From: Nocardioides alkalitolerans DSM 16699
GTDB taxonomy: Bacteria; Actinomycetota; Actinomycetes; Propionibacteriales; Nocardioidaceae
Assembly (NCBI RefSeq): GCF_000426525.1
Contig: NZ_AUFN01000017.1
Span: 62,001 to 126,000, forward strand
DNA length: 64,000 nucleotides
Reading direction: 5' to 3'
The translations under genes were made by a program, and so were the position numbers. Below, piece after piece: positions 56,145-64,000 of this stretch. Positions within the stretch are counted from its first letter, which is position 1, and the number at the start of each line of letters is the position of its first letter. Below the pieces are notes generated by a model. That model made no database searches and was not told where the DNA came from. It saw only the letters and a list, made by a program, of their open reading frames with translations.

Positions 56145-56681
56145 GTGCACTGCCCGTTCTGTCGGAACAGCGACACCAAGGTCCTCGACTCCCGGGTCGC
56201 GGAGGATGGTGGCGCGATCCGTCGCCGCCGGGCCTGCCTGGCCTGCGAGCAGCGGTTCACGACGGTGGAGCAGATGCAGCTCACCGTGCTCAAGCGCTCC
56301 GGCGCCAGCGAGCCGTTCAACCGCGAGAAGGCGATCTCCGGCGTCCGGAAGGCCTGCAAGGGCCGTCCGGTGAGCGCCGACGAGCTCGCCTGCCTCGGCC
56401 AGCAGGTGGAGGACGCGCTCCGCGCCTCCGGTTCCGCCGAGATCCAGGCCCACCAGATCGGCCTCGCGATCCTCGGTCCGCTGCGTGCGCTCGACGAGGT
56501 GGCCTACCTCCGCTTCGCGAGCGTCTACCGCTCCTTCGAGTCCGCCGCCGACTTCGAGGCCGAGATCGCGCTCCTGCGACTCGACCGTGAGGCTGCGGCG
56601 GCTGTCGAGGCCGACCCTGACTCCACTGTCAGTGGCGACCGGCAGCATGTCGGGGAGCCTGCCTCAGCCACTTCCGGCTGA
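56145..56681 (+). CDS. nrdR: Transcriptional repressor NrdR
   Basis: This 178-residue repressor senses dATP/ATP and represses ribonucleotide reductase genes. The N-terminal zinc ribbon has MHCPFC and [10 protein letters not shown] (four cysteines), and the ATP-cone spans about residues 46-136 ([30 protein letters not shown]). It starts with GTG at 56145, with GAGAGGAG 8 bases upstream. A Ser/Asp-rich tail of about 25 residues follows the cone. A 13-bp hairpin lies between it and nrdJ. Confidence 0.96.
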   Translation: MHCPFCRNSDTKVLDSRVAEDGGAIRRRRACLACEQRFTTVEQMQLTVLKRSGASEPFNREKAISGVRKACKGRPVSADELACLGQQVEDALRASGSAEIQAHQIGLAILGPLRALDEVAYLRFASVYRSFESAADFEAEIALLRLDREAAAAVEADPDSTVSGDRQHVGEPASATSG

Positions 56682-56689
56682 CCCAGACC

Positions 56690-56723
56690 GCCCGGCACGT
56701 CGTGGGGAAGCGACGTGCCGGGC
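56690..56723 (+). terminator. Hairpin between nrdR and nrdJ
   Basis: A perfect 13-bp stem GCCCGGCACGTCG with its complement (56690-56702 and 56711-56723) encloses an 8-nt loop 9 bp after the nrdR stop. It may terminate nrdR or attenuate read-through into nrdJ. Confidence 0.7.
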
Positions 56724-56916
56724 GCACCACCTCTTCCTCTGCGCGTCCCCGATCCACCCCGCACCAGACCCCTCCACGGGCCCGAGCCCGCGGAACAGTC
56801 GCCACCCCCGAACGGTTCTACAGACGGGCCCCGAGCACCCTCGGGCCCACCGATCGGCGGCGACCGCACGACGTACGCACAGCAGTTCAAAGCCGACCAG
56901 ACGAGCAGGAGATTCC

Positions 56917-59808
56917 ATGACGGAGACGGTGAGCGGCCCCGGAGCAACGGGAGCCGCAGGCGAGCCCACGACGGGCAAGAGCGCCGGCCTCACCATCGAG
57001 CGGGTGTTCAGCACCGACGGTGTGCACCCCTACGACGAGATCACCTGGGAGCGCCGGGACGTCGTGCAGACGAACTGGAAGACCGGGGCGACCGTCTTCG
57101 AGCAGCGCGGTGTCGAGTACCCCGACTTCTGGTCCGCCAACGCCTCCACCATCGTCACCACGAAGTACTTCCGTGGCGCGGTCGGCACCGACGTGCGCGA
57201 GTGGAGCCTCAAGCAGCTCATCGACCGGGTCGTGAAGACCTACACCAAGGCCGGCATCGACCACGGCTACTTCACGACGCCCGCCGACGCCGAGGTCTTC
57301 GAGCACGAGCTCACCTGGCTGCTGGTCCACCAGTACTTCTCGTTCAACTCCCCGGTCTGGTTCAACGTCGGCACGGCCTCGCCGCAGCAGGTCTCGGCGT
57401 GCTTCATCCTCTCGGTCGACGACTCGATGGACTCGATCCTGAACTGGTACAAGGAGGAGGGGTTCATCTTCAAGGGCGGCTCCGGCGCCGGCCTCAACCT
57501 CTCCCGCATCCGCTCCTCCAAGGAGCTGCTGTCCTCCGGCGGTACGGCGAGCGGCCCCGTCTCCTTCATGCGCGGCGCCGACGCGTCCGCGGGCACCATC
57601 AAGTCGGGCGGCGCCACGCGTCGGGCGGCGAAGATGGTCGTCCTCGACGTCGACCACCCGGACATCGAGGAGTTCGTGATGACGAAGGCGCGGGAGGAGG
57701 ACAAGATCCGCGCCCTGCGTGACGCCGGCTTCGACATGGACCTCGGCGGCAACGACATCACCTCGGTGCAGTACCAGAACGCCAACAACTCCGTGCGCGT
57801 CAGCGACGAGTTCATGCGCGCCGTCGAGGACGGGTCCGAGTTCGGCCTCCGCTCCCGCCAGACGGGCGAGGTCATCGAGACCGTCGACGCCCGCGACCTG
57901 TTCCGCAAGATCTCCGAGGCCGCGTGGGCCTGCGCCGACCCCGGTCTGCAGTACGACGACACGATCAACGACTGGCACACCAACCCCGAGACGGGCCGCA
58001 TCACCGCGTCCAACCCGTGCTCGGAGTACATGAGCCTCGACAACTCGTCGTGCAACCTCGCGTCGCTCAACCTGATGAAGTTCCTGAAGGACGACGACAC
58101 CTTCGACGCCGAGCTCTTCGCGAAGGCCGTCGAGGTCATCATCACGGCGATGGACATCTCCATCTGCTTCGCCGACTTCCCGACGGAGCCCATCGGCAAG
58201 ACGACCCGCGACTACCGCCAGCTGGGCATCGGCTACGCCAACCTCGGCGCGCTGCTGATGGCCATGGGCCTCGGCTACGACTCCGACGGCGGCCGTGCCA
58301 TGGCCGCGACGATCACGTCGCTCATGACGGGCACGTCCTACAAGCGCTCGGCCGAGCTCGCCGGCATCGTCGGCCCGTACGCCGGCTACGCCCGCAACGC
58401 CGACGCGCACCAGCGGGTCATGCGCAAGCACCAGGCGGCCAACGACGTCGTGCGCACCATGCACACGAACGACACCGCGGTCCACCGCCTCGCGACGAAG
58501 GCCTGGGCCGACGTCGTCGAGCTGGGCAAGGTCAACGGCTACCGCAACGCGCAGGCCTCCGTGCTCGCGCCGACCGGCACCATCGGCTTCATGATGGACT
58601 GCGACACCACCGGCATCGAGCCCGACTTCTCGCTCGTGAAGTTCAAGAAGCTCGTCGGTGGCGGCTCCATGCAGATCGTCAACCAGACGATCCCGCGTGC
58701 GCTCAAGAAGCTCGGCTACCAGCCCGAGCAGGTCGAGGCCATCGTCGCGTTCATCGGCGAGAACGGTCACGTCATCGACGCGCCCGGCCTCCGCCAGGAG
58801 CACTACGAGATCTTCGACACCGCGATGGGTGCGCGCTCGCTCAAGCCCATGGGCCACGTGCGCATGATGGCCGCCGCGCAGCCGTTCCTCTCCGGTGCGA
58901 TCAGCAAGACGGTCAACCTGCCCGAGAGCGCCTCGGTCGAGGAGATCGAGGACGTCTACCTGCAGTCGTGGAAGCTGGGCCTCAAGGCCACGGCGATCTA
59001 CCGCGACAACTGCAAGGTCGGCCAGCCCCTCTCCGACGGCGGCGGCAAGGCCAAGAAGGACGCCGCGGACGCGGCCGACGCTGCTGCCCAGGTCGTGGAG
59101 AAGGTCGTCGAGAAGGTCGTCTACGCGCCGACCCGCAAGCGTCTCCCGAAGTCCCGCACCTCGCGCACGACGTCCTTCACGGTCGGCGGCGCCGAGGGCT
59201 ACATGACCTCGGGTGCTCACGACGACGGCGAGCTGGGCGAGGTCTTCCTCAAGCTCGGCAAGCAGGGCTCGACCCTGGCCGGCGTCATGGACGCGTTCTC
59301 GATCGCCGTGTCGATCGGCCTGCAGTACGGCGTGCCCCTCGAGACCTACGTCTCGAAGTTCACCAACCTGCGGTTCGAGCCGGCCGGTCTGACCGACGAC
59401 CCGGACGTCCGGATGAGCCAGTCGATCATGGACTACATCTTCCGCCGCCTGGCGCTGGACTACCTGCCCTTCGACGAGCGTGCCGGCCTCGGCATCTACT
59501 CGGCCGAGGAGCGCCAGCGCCACCTCGAGACGGGCTCCTACGAGCCGGTCGAGGAGACGGGTTCGGCCTCCGAGCTGCTCGACGCCCCGGCGATCGAGCT
59601 CAAGCCCGAGGTCCCGGCCGAGGTCAAGATCGAGTCCGCCGGCGAGAAGCCGGCGCCCCAGGAGGCCCACACCTCCGCGGAGCTCCTCGAGAAGATCACG
59701 GGCACGGCGGTCGACAGCCCGCTCTGCTTCACCTGCGGCACGAAGATGCGCCCCGCCGGCAGCTGCTACGTGTGCGAGGGCTGCGGCAGCACCAGCGGCT
59801 GCAGCTGA
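56917..59808 (+). CDS. nrdJ: Adenosylcobalamin-dependent (class II) ribonucleotide reductase
   Basis: This 963-residue class II reductase makes deoxyribonucleotides using adenosylcobalamin to create the thiyl radical. Key features are the first redox cysteine in SACFILSVDDS (about 164), the radical and acid motif NPCSEYMSLDNSSCN (NxCxE), the phosphate loop APTGTIGFMMDCDTTG, and the C-terminal CFTCGTKMRP/CYVCEGCGSTSGC cysteine-rich zinc/redox tail. The insert of Lys/Ala near 705-725 (KKDAADAADAA) is linker-like. B12 must be made or imported. It needs no oxygen, so dNTPs can be supplied anaerobically. Confidence 0.97.
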   Translation: MTETVSGPGATGAAGEPTTGKSAGLTIERVFSTDGVHPYDEITWERRDVVQTNWKTGATVFEQRGVEYPDFWSANASTIVTTKYFRGAVGTDVREWSLKQLIDRVVKTYTKAGIDHGYFTTPADAEVFEHELTWLLVHQYFSFNSPVWFNVGTASPQQVSACFILSVDDSMDSILNWYKEEGFIFKGGSGAGLNLSRIRSSKELLSSGGTASGPVSFMRGADASAGTIKSGGATRRAAKMVVLDVDHPDIEEFVMTKAREEDKIRALRDAGFDMDLGGNDITSVQYQNANNSVRVSDEFMRAVEDGSEFGLRSRQTGEVIETVDARDLFRKISEAAWACADPGLQYDDTINDWHTNPETGRITASNPCSEYMSLDNSSCNLASLNLMKFLKDDDTFDAELFAKAVEVIITAMDISICFADFPTEPIGKTTRDYRQLGIGYANLGALLMAMGLGYDSDGGRAMAATITSLMTGTSYKRSAELAGIVGPYAGYARNADAHQRVMRKHQAANDVVRTMHTNDTAVHRLATKAWADVVELGKVNGYRNAQASVLAPTGTIGFMMDCDTTGIEPDFSLVKFKKLVGGGSMQIVNQTIPRALKKLGYQPEQVEAIVAFIGENGHVIDAPGLRQEHYEIFDTAMGARSLKPMGHVRMMAAAQPFLSGAISKTVNLPESASVEEIEDVYLQSWKLGLKATAIYRDNCKVGQPLSDGGGKAKKDAADAADAAAQVVEKVVEKVVYAPTRKRLPKSRTSRTTSFTVGGAEGYMTSGAHDDGELGEVFLKLGKQGSTLAGVMDAFSIAVSIGLQYGVPLETYVSKFTNLRFEPAGLTDDPDVRMSQSIMDYIFRRLALDYLPFDERAGLGIYSAEERQRHLETGSYEPVEETGSASELLDAPAIELKPEVPAEVKIESAGEKPAPQEAHTSAELLEKITGTAVDSPLCFTCGTKMRPAGSCYVCEGCGSTSGCS

Positions 59809-59818
59809 GCCGCGCCGC

Positions 59819-59839
59819 CGTCAGCGCCCGACGCTGACG
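59819..59839 (+). terminator. Hairpin after nrdJ (first)
   Basis: CGTCAGCG pairs with CGCTGACG around a 5-nt loop 11 bp past the nrdJ stop. Confidence 0.5.
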
Positions 59840-59858
59840 CGTCACGCCGTACGACGCC

Positions 59859-59898
59859 CCGGCCCCGGTTCCTCCCTCACGGGAGGTGCCGGGGCCGG
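59859..59898. terminator. Bidirectional terminator between nrdJ and SLC13 gene
   Basis: Outer arms CCGGCCCCGG (59859-59868) with CCGGGGCCGG (59889-59898) and inner arms CCTCCC with GGGAGG form a long hairpin between convergent genes. Confidence 0.8.
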
Positions 59899-59920
59899 TG
59901 GCGTTCGAGCAGCGGGGGCC

Positions 59921-61417
59921 TCACAGCGCCAACCCCGTCCGGCTCCACCACACCTCGTAGGTCACGACCATCAGGGCGACGTACGCCGGGAGCATCACCG
60001 CCGACAGCTTCAGCAGGTCCCGCGCGTCGAACCCGCCGCCGTCGCCGTCCGTGTCGGTGAAGACGAGCAGCGCCTTCGAGCTGACCGGCAGCGTGAGGCA
60101 GTAGTCGATGCCGACGCTCGCGATGAACACCACCGCGACGGCGTTCAGGTCGAGGCTGGCGGCGAGGAAGAGGAACGGCGGCACCAGCGCCACCGCCCGC
60201 ACCGTGTGCGACGTGACGTAGAAGTGGGCCGTCGCCGCCAGCACCGCGATCGCCACGACGAGCGCCACCGGGGAAGTCAACCCGGCGATCCCGCTCAGCG
60301 CGAAGAGACCGCCGACGATCCACTCGCCCGCGCCCGAGTCGACGAGCGCCCCGCCGAGCGCCATCGCCCCGGCGACGAACAGCACGAGCGACCACTTGAC
60401 CTCGCCCACGCCCTGGCGCCAGGTCAGGACGCCCACCTGCGGTGCGCACAGCGCCAGCGCCGCGAGCAGCGTGACGGTCGCGATCTCGAGCCCGTGCCAC
60501 GGCTCGGTGAGCCACCCGGCGAGCGCAGCGAGGAGCACGCCGCCGGCGACCCTCTCGGCCCGGGAGAAGGGCGCGTGCTCGCCCCGGGGGAGGGAGACCG
60601 GCCGCCGCCGCTCCGGCCGGCGCAGGAACATCAGCTGCACCGCTGCGCACACCAGGACGCTGGCGACCAGCCCGAAGGGTGCGCCCCACAGCAGCCACTG
60701 CGCGTACGAGATCGTCTCGCCGGTCGAGCGCCGCAGCAGGTCGACGGCGACCAGGTGCGAGGTGGCGCCGACCAGGGTGCAGACCGTCGAGACGAGCACG
60801 ACGCTCGGCACCAGCAGGGCCAGTGCCCGGGTGACCCGGCGCTCGCCGGTGCCGGCGTCGAGCTGCTCGCTCAGCGTGGCGTGCACCGGCAGCAGCACGG
60901 CGGCCCGGCCCGACGTCGACGGCACGAGCAGGGAGAGGGGCACCACGGCCAGGGTCAGCAGCCACATCGCGCCGCCGACGGTGCGGGCCCGTCCGACCGC
61001 CACCCGCGCCATCCGGTGCGCGAGCCCGGAGCGAGCGAGCGCTCCGCCGACCACGAACGCCCCGATGACGAGCCAGACCACGTCGCTGCCCAGCGACGCG
61101 AACAAGGCGTCCTGCCCGCCGGCGGGAACCGTGGCGACGACGCCGGCGACCAGCGCGACGTACCCCACCTCGAGGCGGGTCAGCGTCCACAGCACCGTGG
61201 CCGCACCGAAGGCGAAGAGCGCGCAACGGGCGTCGAACGACAACCCGTCGGGCATCGTCACGAGCGCGCCGACGGTCACGATCAGCGAGACCGCCCAGGT
61301 CGTACGGCCTGAGACCCGCACGCCCGTGCCCCCGCGACCGTCCGCCGACCCGCCGCCTCCGTCCGCGGCCGGCCCCGCAGCGGCCGGCAGCGGGCGGGTG
61401 TCGACGTCGGCGCTCAC
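59921..61417 (-). CDS. SLC13/DASS family anion transporter
   Basis: This 498-residue membrane protein has about 12 helices. It is recognised as DASS/SLC13 type from the two conserved hairpin-like regions LFASLGSDVVWLVIGAFVVG (about 120) and VEVKWSLVLFVAGAM-like VKWSLVLFVAGAMALGGALV (about 345), plus SLLVPSTSGRAAVLLPV and ATAHFYVTSHTVRA. The family imports di- or tricarboxylates or sulfate with sodium or protons. GTG at 61417 overlaps the glycerate kinase stop by 4 bp, so the transporter is the second gene of a two-gene operon. A hydrophilic Gly/Ala-rich N-terminus precedes the first helix. Confidence 0.85.
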   Translation of the reverse strand: MSADVDTRPLPAAAGPAADGGGGSADGRGGTGVRVSGRTTWAVSLIVTVGALVTMPDGLSFDARCALFAFGAATVLWTLTRLEVGYVALVAGVVATVPAGGQDALFASLGSDVVWLVIGAFVVGGALARSGLAHRMARVAVGRARTVGGAMWLLTLAVVPLSLLVPSTSGRAAVLLPVHATLSEQLDAGTGERRVTRALALLVPSVVLVSTVCTLVGATSHLVAVDLLRRSTGETISYAQWLLWGAPFGLVASVLVCAAVQLMFLRRPERRRPVSLPRGEHAPFSRAERVAGGVLLAALAGWLTEPWHGLEIATVTLLAALALCAPQVGVLTWRQGVGEVKWSLVLFVAGAMALGGALVDSGAGEWIVGGLFALSGIAGLTSPVALVVAIAVLAATAHFYVTSHTVRAVALVPPFLFLAASLDLNAVAVVFIASVGIDYCLTLPVSSKALLVFTDTDGDGGGFDARDLLKLSAVMLPAYVALMVVTYEVWWSRTGLAL

Positions 61418-62634
61418 GCCGCGCTCCTCGCGCCACCGCGTACGACGCCCGCCGGGCGGCCTCCCATCTGGCAGCCGATGAGCACGAGGCGCAGCGCGCG
61501 CTCGGCCGCCTCGGTGAGCAGCTCCGGGCAGCGGGCGATCGACTCCTCGAGGCTGAGCGGGAGCGGGACGATCGAGGCCACGGCGTCGATGCCGATGTCG
61601 TGGACGTGGTGGGCCCGGCGACCGATGGTGCCGGCCAGCGCGAAGACCGGCTTGCCCTGCGCCTTGCCGCGGCGCGCGACCTCGGCCGGCACCTTGCCGT
61701 GGGGGGTCTGCTCGTCGACGGCGCCCTCCGCGGTGATGACGAGGTCGGCCGACGAGATCAGCCCGTCGAGGTCGACGTGGTCGAGCATCACCTCGAAGCG
61801 GGGGAGCAGCCGCGCGCCGAGCGCGGCGGCGAGACCCGCGCCGAGCCCGCCCGAGGCCCCGGTGCAGGGGGCGGTGGCGAAGTCGGACGCCGTCGGCTGC
61901 GCGCCGTCGCGCCGCAGGACCTCGGCCCAGCGCACGAGCGCGGCCTCGAGCTGCTCGACCTGCGCGGGGCTCGCACCCTTCTGCGGCCCGAAGACCCGGG
62001 CGACGCCCCGGGGGCCGGTGAGCACGTTGTGGGGGTTGCACGCCACGAGCAGGTCGACGTCGGCGAGGCGCGGGTCGAGCCCGGTCAGGTCGAGGGAGGC
62101 CACGGCGCCGAGGGCCGTGCCGCCGGCGCCCACCTCCTGGCCGTCGACGTCGAGGACCCGCGCGCCGAGGGCCTGGAGCGCGCCGGCACCGCCGTCGCAC
62201 GTGCCGGAGTCGCCGCACCCGACGAGGATCCGCCGGGCGCCCTCGTCGAGCGCCGCGAGGATGAGCTCGCCGACACCCCGCGTGGTCGTGGCGCCGGGTT
62301 CGCGCTGGTCCTTCGGCACGAGCCGCAGCCCGGCCGCCTGCGCCATCTCGACGACCGCGGTGCCGTCCGCCTCGCCTCCGAGCAGGGCGAGGTGTGCCGT
62401 GACGGGCTCCCCGACGGGGCCGGTGACGCGCCGCGAGACGAGGCGTCCGCCCGTGGCGGCGGCGAGGGTGCTGGCCGAGCCCTCGCCTCCGTCGACCACC
62501 GGCACGCGGTCGACGACCACGCCGGGCAGCGCCCGCCGTACCCCCGCAGCGATGGCGTCGGCGACCTGCTCGGCCGACAGGCTCTCCTTGAAACCACTGG
62601 GGGCGATCAGCACCCGTCCCGGGACGTTCATCAT
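61414..62634 (-). CDS. garK: Glycerate 2-kinase (GarK family)
   Basis: This 406-residue kinase has LIAPSGFKESLSAEQVADAI at the N-terminus, GGEGSASTL, VGCGDSGTCDGGAGALQALG (about 150) and ACNPHNVLTGPRGVARVFGPQKGAS, all diagnostic of type-1 glycerate kinases. It phosphorylates glycerate, an end product of glycolate, glyoxylate or glucarate breakdown, to feed glycolysis. Overlap with the SLC13 transporter suggests uptake and use of a small organic acid, possibly glycerate or a precursor. Confidence 0.93.
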   Translation of the reverse strand: MMNVPGRVLIAPSGFKESLSAEQVADAIAAGVRRALPGVVVDRVPVVDGGEGSASTLAAATGGRLVSRRVTGPVGEPVTAHLALLGGEADGTAVVEMAQAAGLRLVPKDQREPGATTTRGVGELILAALDEGARRILVGCGDSGTCDGGAGALQALGARVLDVDGQEVGAGGTALGAVASLDLTGLDPRLADVDLLVACNPHNVLTGPRGVARVFGPQKGASPAQVEQLEAALVRWAEVLRRDGAQPTASDFATAPCTGASGGLGAGLAAALGARLLPRFEVMLDHVDLDGLISSADLVITAEGAVDEQTPHGKVPAEVARRGKAQGKPVFALAGTIGRRAHHVHDIGIDAVASIVPLPLSLEESIARCPELLTEAAERALRLVLIGCQMGGRPAGVVRGGARSAA

Positions 62635-62731
62635 CGGCTGCTCCTCGTTCGTGACGCAGCGGGTGCCGCGTCGTGAGGAAGAACCTGCCGTTCAGTCGTG
62701 AGACACCTGTGAGTCGTTCATGAGGCCGCTC

Positions 62732-63196
62732 TCACGCATCGGTCGCCGGGCGGGGAGCGTCGAACATCGCCGCCGTCGCCTCCTCCCGCGCGCGCCGTCG
62801 CGCCCGCCACTCGTCCGCAGAGACGTCGGGCGCGACCGGCAGCGCATGGCTCCGAGGTACGACGCCGTGGCGGCGGAGGTGCTCCTCGACGAGCGTCTCC
62901 TCGCTGACGGTCCCGCTCGCGGCGAGGTCCCGCAGGTACGGCACGAGCCACACCGCGCCGGCCGACTCGAAGTGCGCGCGCCAGCGCTCCTCCAGCTCGC
63001 CGCTCGGCTCGAGCACGTAGTCGACCGGGTAGACCCCGCCAGCGCCGAAGTGTCCGCTGCCTGTCGACAAGGCGACGTACGCCCGCGGGCCCGACACGCT
63101 CACCTCGACGACGTACGGATGGCCCACGGTGCCGATCTGGCGGCCCTCGCCGGGTGGGACCTCGCTGCTCGCGAGCTCCAGGAACCGTTCCTGCAC
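62732..63196 (-). CDS. Conserved hypothetical protein, beta-rich
   Basis: This protein has 154 residues from GTG 63196, which has GGGAGG 6 bases upstream; a longer version from 63256 is less supported. The sequence alternates strands (VVEVSVSGPRAYVALSTGSG) and a helical C-terminal part rich in Arg/Glu (DEWRARRRAREEATAAMF). I recognise no family, and there is no signal peptide or membrane helix. It is divergent from a MarR-type regulator. Confidence 0.6.
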   Translation of the reverse strand: MQERFLELASSEVPPGEGRQIGTVGHPYVVEVSVSGPRAYVALSTGSGHFGAGGVYPVDYVLEPSGELEERWRAHFESAGAVWLVPYLRDLAASGTVSEETLVEEHLRRHGVVPRSHALPVAPDVSADEWRARRRAREEATAAMFDAPRPATDA

Positions 63197-63309
63197 GATC
63201 TGCCTCCCTCGTCCGGCCGCGGACCCCGCGGACGGACTCACCCTGGCACGGGACACCGCGCCCGCTCAGTAGAGTCGTTCTCCGACCTCCTCCCGACCCC
63301 CGGAGCGCC

Positions 63310-63789
63310 ATGTCCCCCGACGCCGACCAGCCCGCCGACCAGCCCGGCGACCTCGACGCCGCCCTCGCCGCGCTCGGCAGCGAGGTCATGCGGATCGCGT
63401 CGCGGCGCTCCGCGTCGTACGCCGGCTCGGTGCTCGACCAGTCGGCGTTCCGCATCCTGTGGCGGCTCGTGGAGATGGGTCCCCGCACGCTCGCGGAGCT
63501 GACCGACGACCTCCTGCTCGAGCGGTCCACGGTCAGCCGCCAGGTGTCGGCGGCCGAGCGACGGGGCCTCGTGCACCGCGACACCGAGCCGGGTCCCGGC
63601 GGTCGTCCGGTCGCGGCGACCCCGGACGGCGTCGCGGCCTACCGCCACGACGTCGAGCTGCGGGCCGTGGTCTGGCGCCGCGCCGTCGCCGAGCTCGGCC
63701 ACGAGCCCACCGCTGAGCTCGCCGACACGCTGAGGCTCTTCAACGACGCGCTCGACCGCGCCCACGACGAGGCGCGCGTCACCGACTGA
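63310..63789 (+). CDS. MarR family transcriptional regulator
   Basis: This 159-residue winged-helix regulator has the HTH region TLAELTDDLLLERSTVSRQVSA and the wing EPGPGGRPVAATPDG. Its neighbour on the opposite strand ends as an MFS-type membrane protein, a pairing often found when MarR represses an efflux pump. The ATG at 63310 has CGGAG 4 bases upstream. No palindrome was found in its short upstream region. Confidence 0.87.
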   Translation: MSPDADQPADQPGDLDAALAALGSEVMRIASRRSASYAGSVLDQSAFRILWRLVEMGPRTLAELTDDLLLERSTVSRQVSAAERRGLVHRDTEPGPGGRPVAATPDGVAAYRHDVELRAVVWRRAVAELGHEPTAELADTLRLFNDALDRAHDEARVTD

Positions 63790-63880
63790 CCGCTGGACCC
63801 CACGACGGCCGGGCTCGTACGACGACGGGCCGCCGGCCCCCGGAGAAGCCGACGACCCGTCGGTCGTGGAGGAGTGGAGC

Positions 63881-64000
63881 TCAGGCCTGGGCCGCCTCGA
63901 CCTCCGCCGGAGCCGCTGCGCCGGACGCCACGGACGCCGTCGGCGCCACTCCGGCGTCGTCGCGCCGTGGGATGAAGACCGCGATGGCGACACCGATGAA
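63881..64000 (-). CDS. 3' end of a membrane transporter, probably MFS (partial)
   Basis: Only the last 39 residues lie in the window: the end of a hydrophobic helix (FIGVAIAVFIPRRDD) followed by a soluble Ala/Val/Glu-rich tail. This is the usual end of 14-helix DHA2-type MFS exporters. The rest lies beyond the window edge. Its position next to a MarR gene supports a drug exporter, but the family is not proven by this fragment. Confidence 0.5.
   Translation of the reverse strand, partial: FIGVAIAVFIPRRDDAGVAPTASVASGAAAPAEVEAAQA

Noticed and set aside
56682..56916. Cobalamin riboswitch before the B12-dependent nrdJ
   Set aside because: No B12-box (GCCACTG-type) sequence; nrdJ uses B12 but is not usually the regulated gene.
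63800..63880. Terminator between the last MarR gene and the partial transporter
   Set aside because: Only a 7-bp CGACGGG/CCCGTCG pairing with a long interrupted loop was found; too weak to call.

Overview
The window is chromosomal DNA of a very GC-rich actinobacterium. Gene content and order (DUF6318 lipoprotein, gluABCD, miaB-miaA-dapF-hflX, lexA with a divergent LysM gene, nrdR-nrdJ, pmt-rsmI...tatD-rpfB-rsmA-ispE) point to the Nocardioidaceae, most likely Nocardioides or a close relative. That placement is inferred from gene families and neighbourhoods only. I see no rRNA or tRNA gene, CRISPR array, transposase, integrase or prophage.

Layout. 1-2.6 kb: a zinc-starvation island. A Zur-type operator sits between two divergent units encoding cysteine-free copies of S14, L33, L28 (minus strand) and L31, L32, L36 (plus strand), with a CobW/COG0523-like protein. 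2.6-9.1 kb: enoyl-CoA hydratase, lipoprotein, HU, MFS exporter, Dps with iron-type operators, small oxidoreductases and a TspO-like protein. 9.2-19.8 kb: an actinobacterial core block of protein mannosyltransferase, rsmI, tatD, rpfB, rsmA, ispE and an ABC-F ATPase. 19.8-22.7 kb: MarR regulator divergent from a trans-aconitate methyltransferase, patatin, DUF4442. 22.8-26.2 kb: gluABCD glutamate ABC transporter. 27-42.7 kb: miaB, a three-gene overlapping Nudix unit, miaA, dapF, a TadG-like protein, a PhoD phosphatase, hflX and a fused secDF. 42.8-51.6 kb: MarR regulator with membrane partner, DinG-type helicase, two Tat-exported phosphatases and a secreted metallopeptidase. 51.7-59.8 kb: DivIVA-like protein, lexA, LysM division-inhibitor candidate, PKD protein and lipoprotein, nrdR and nrdJ. 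59.9-64 kb: SLC13 transporter, glycerate kinase, MarR regulator and the 3' end of an MFS gene.

How the parts work together. The first island lets ribosomes be rebuilt without zinc. The rsmI/rsmA/miaA/miaB/hflX genes form a spread-out translation-maintenance set. lexA and the LysM gene share a 355-bp control region with at least five LexA-like boxes, which would couple DNA damage to division arrest. nrdR and the B12-dependent reductase nrdJ supply dNTPs, and their promoter region carries NrdR-like repeats overlapping a perfect DnaA box.

No clearly new multi-gene system is visible. The least explained signals are two families of intergenic repeats (a nested-palindrome element at 9.16 and 28.7 kb, and a 32-bp-period tandem repeat at 31.0 and 46.1 kb), the LexA-box array, and a codon-choice pattern that repeatedly creates GTAC inside genes.
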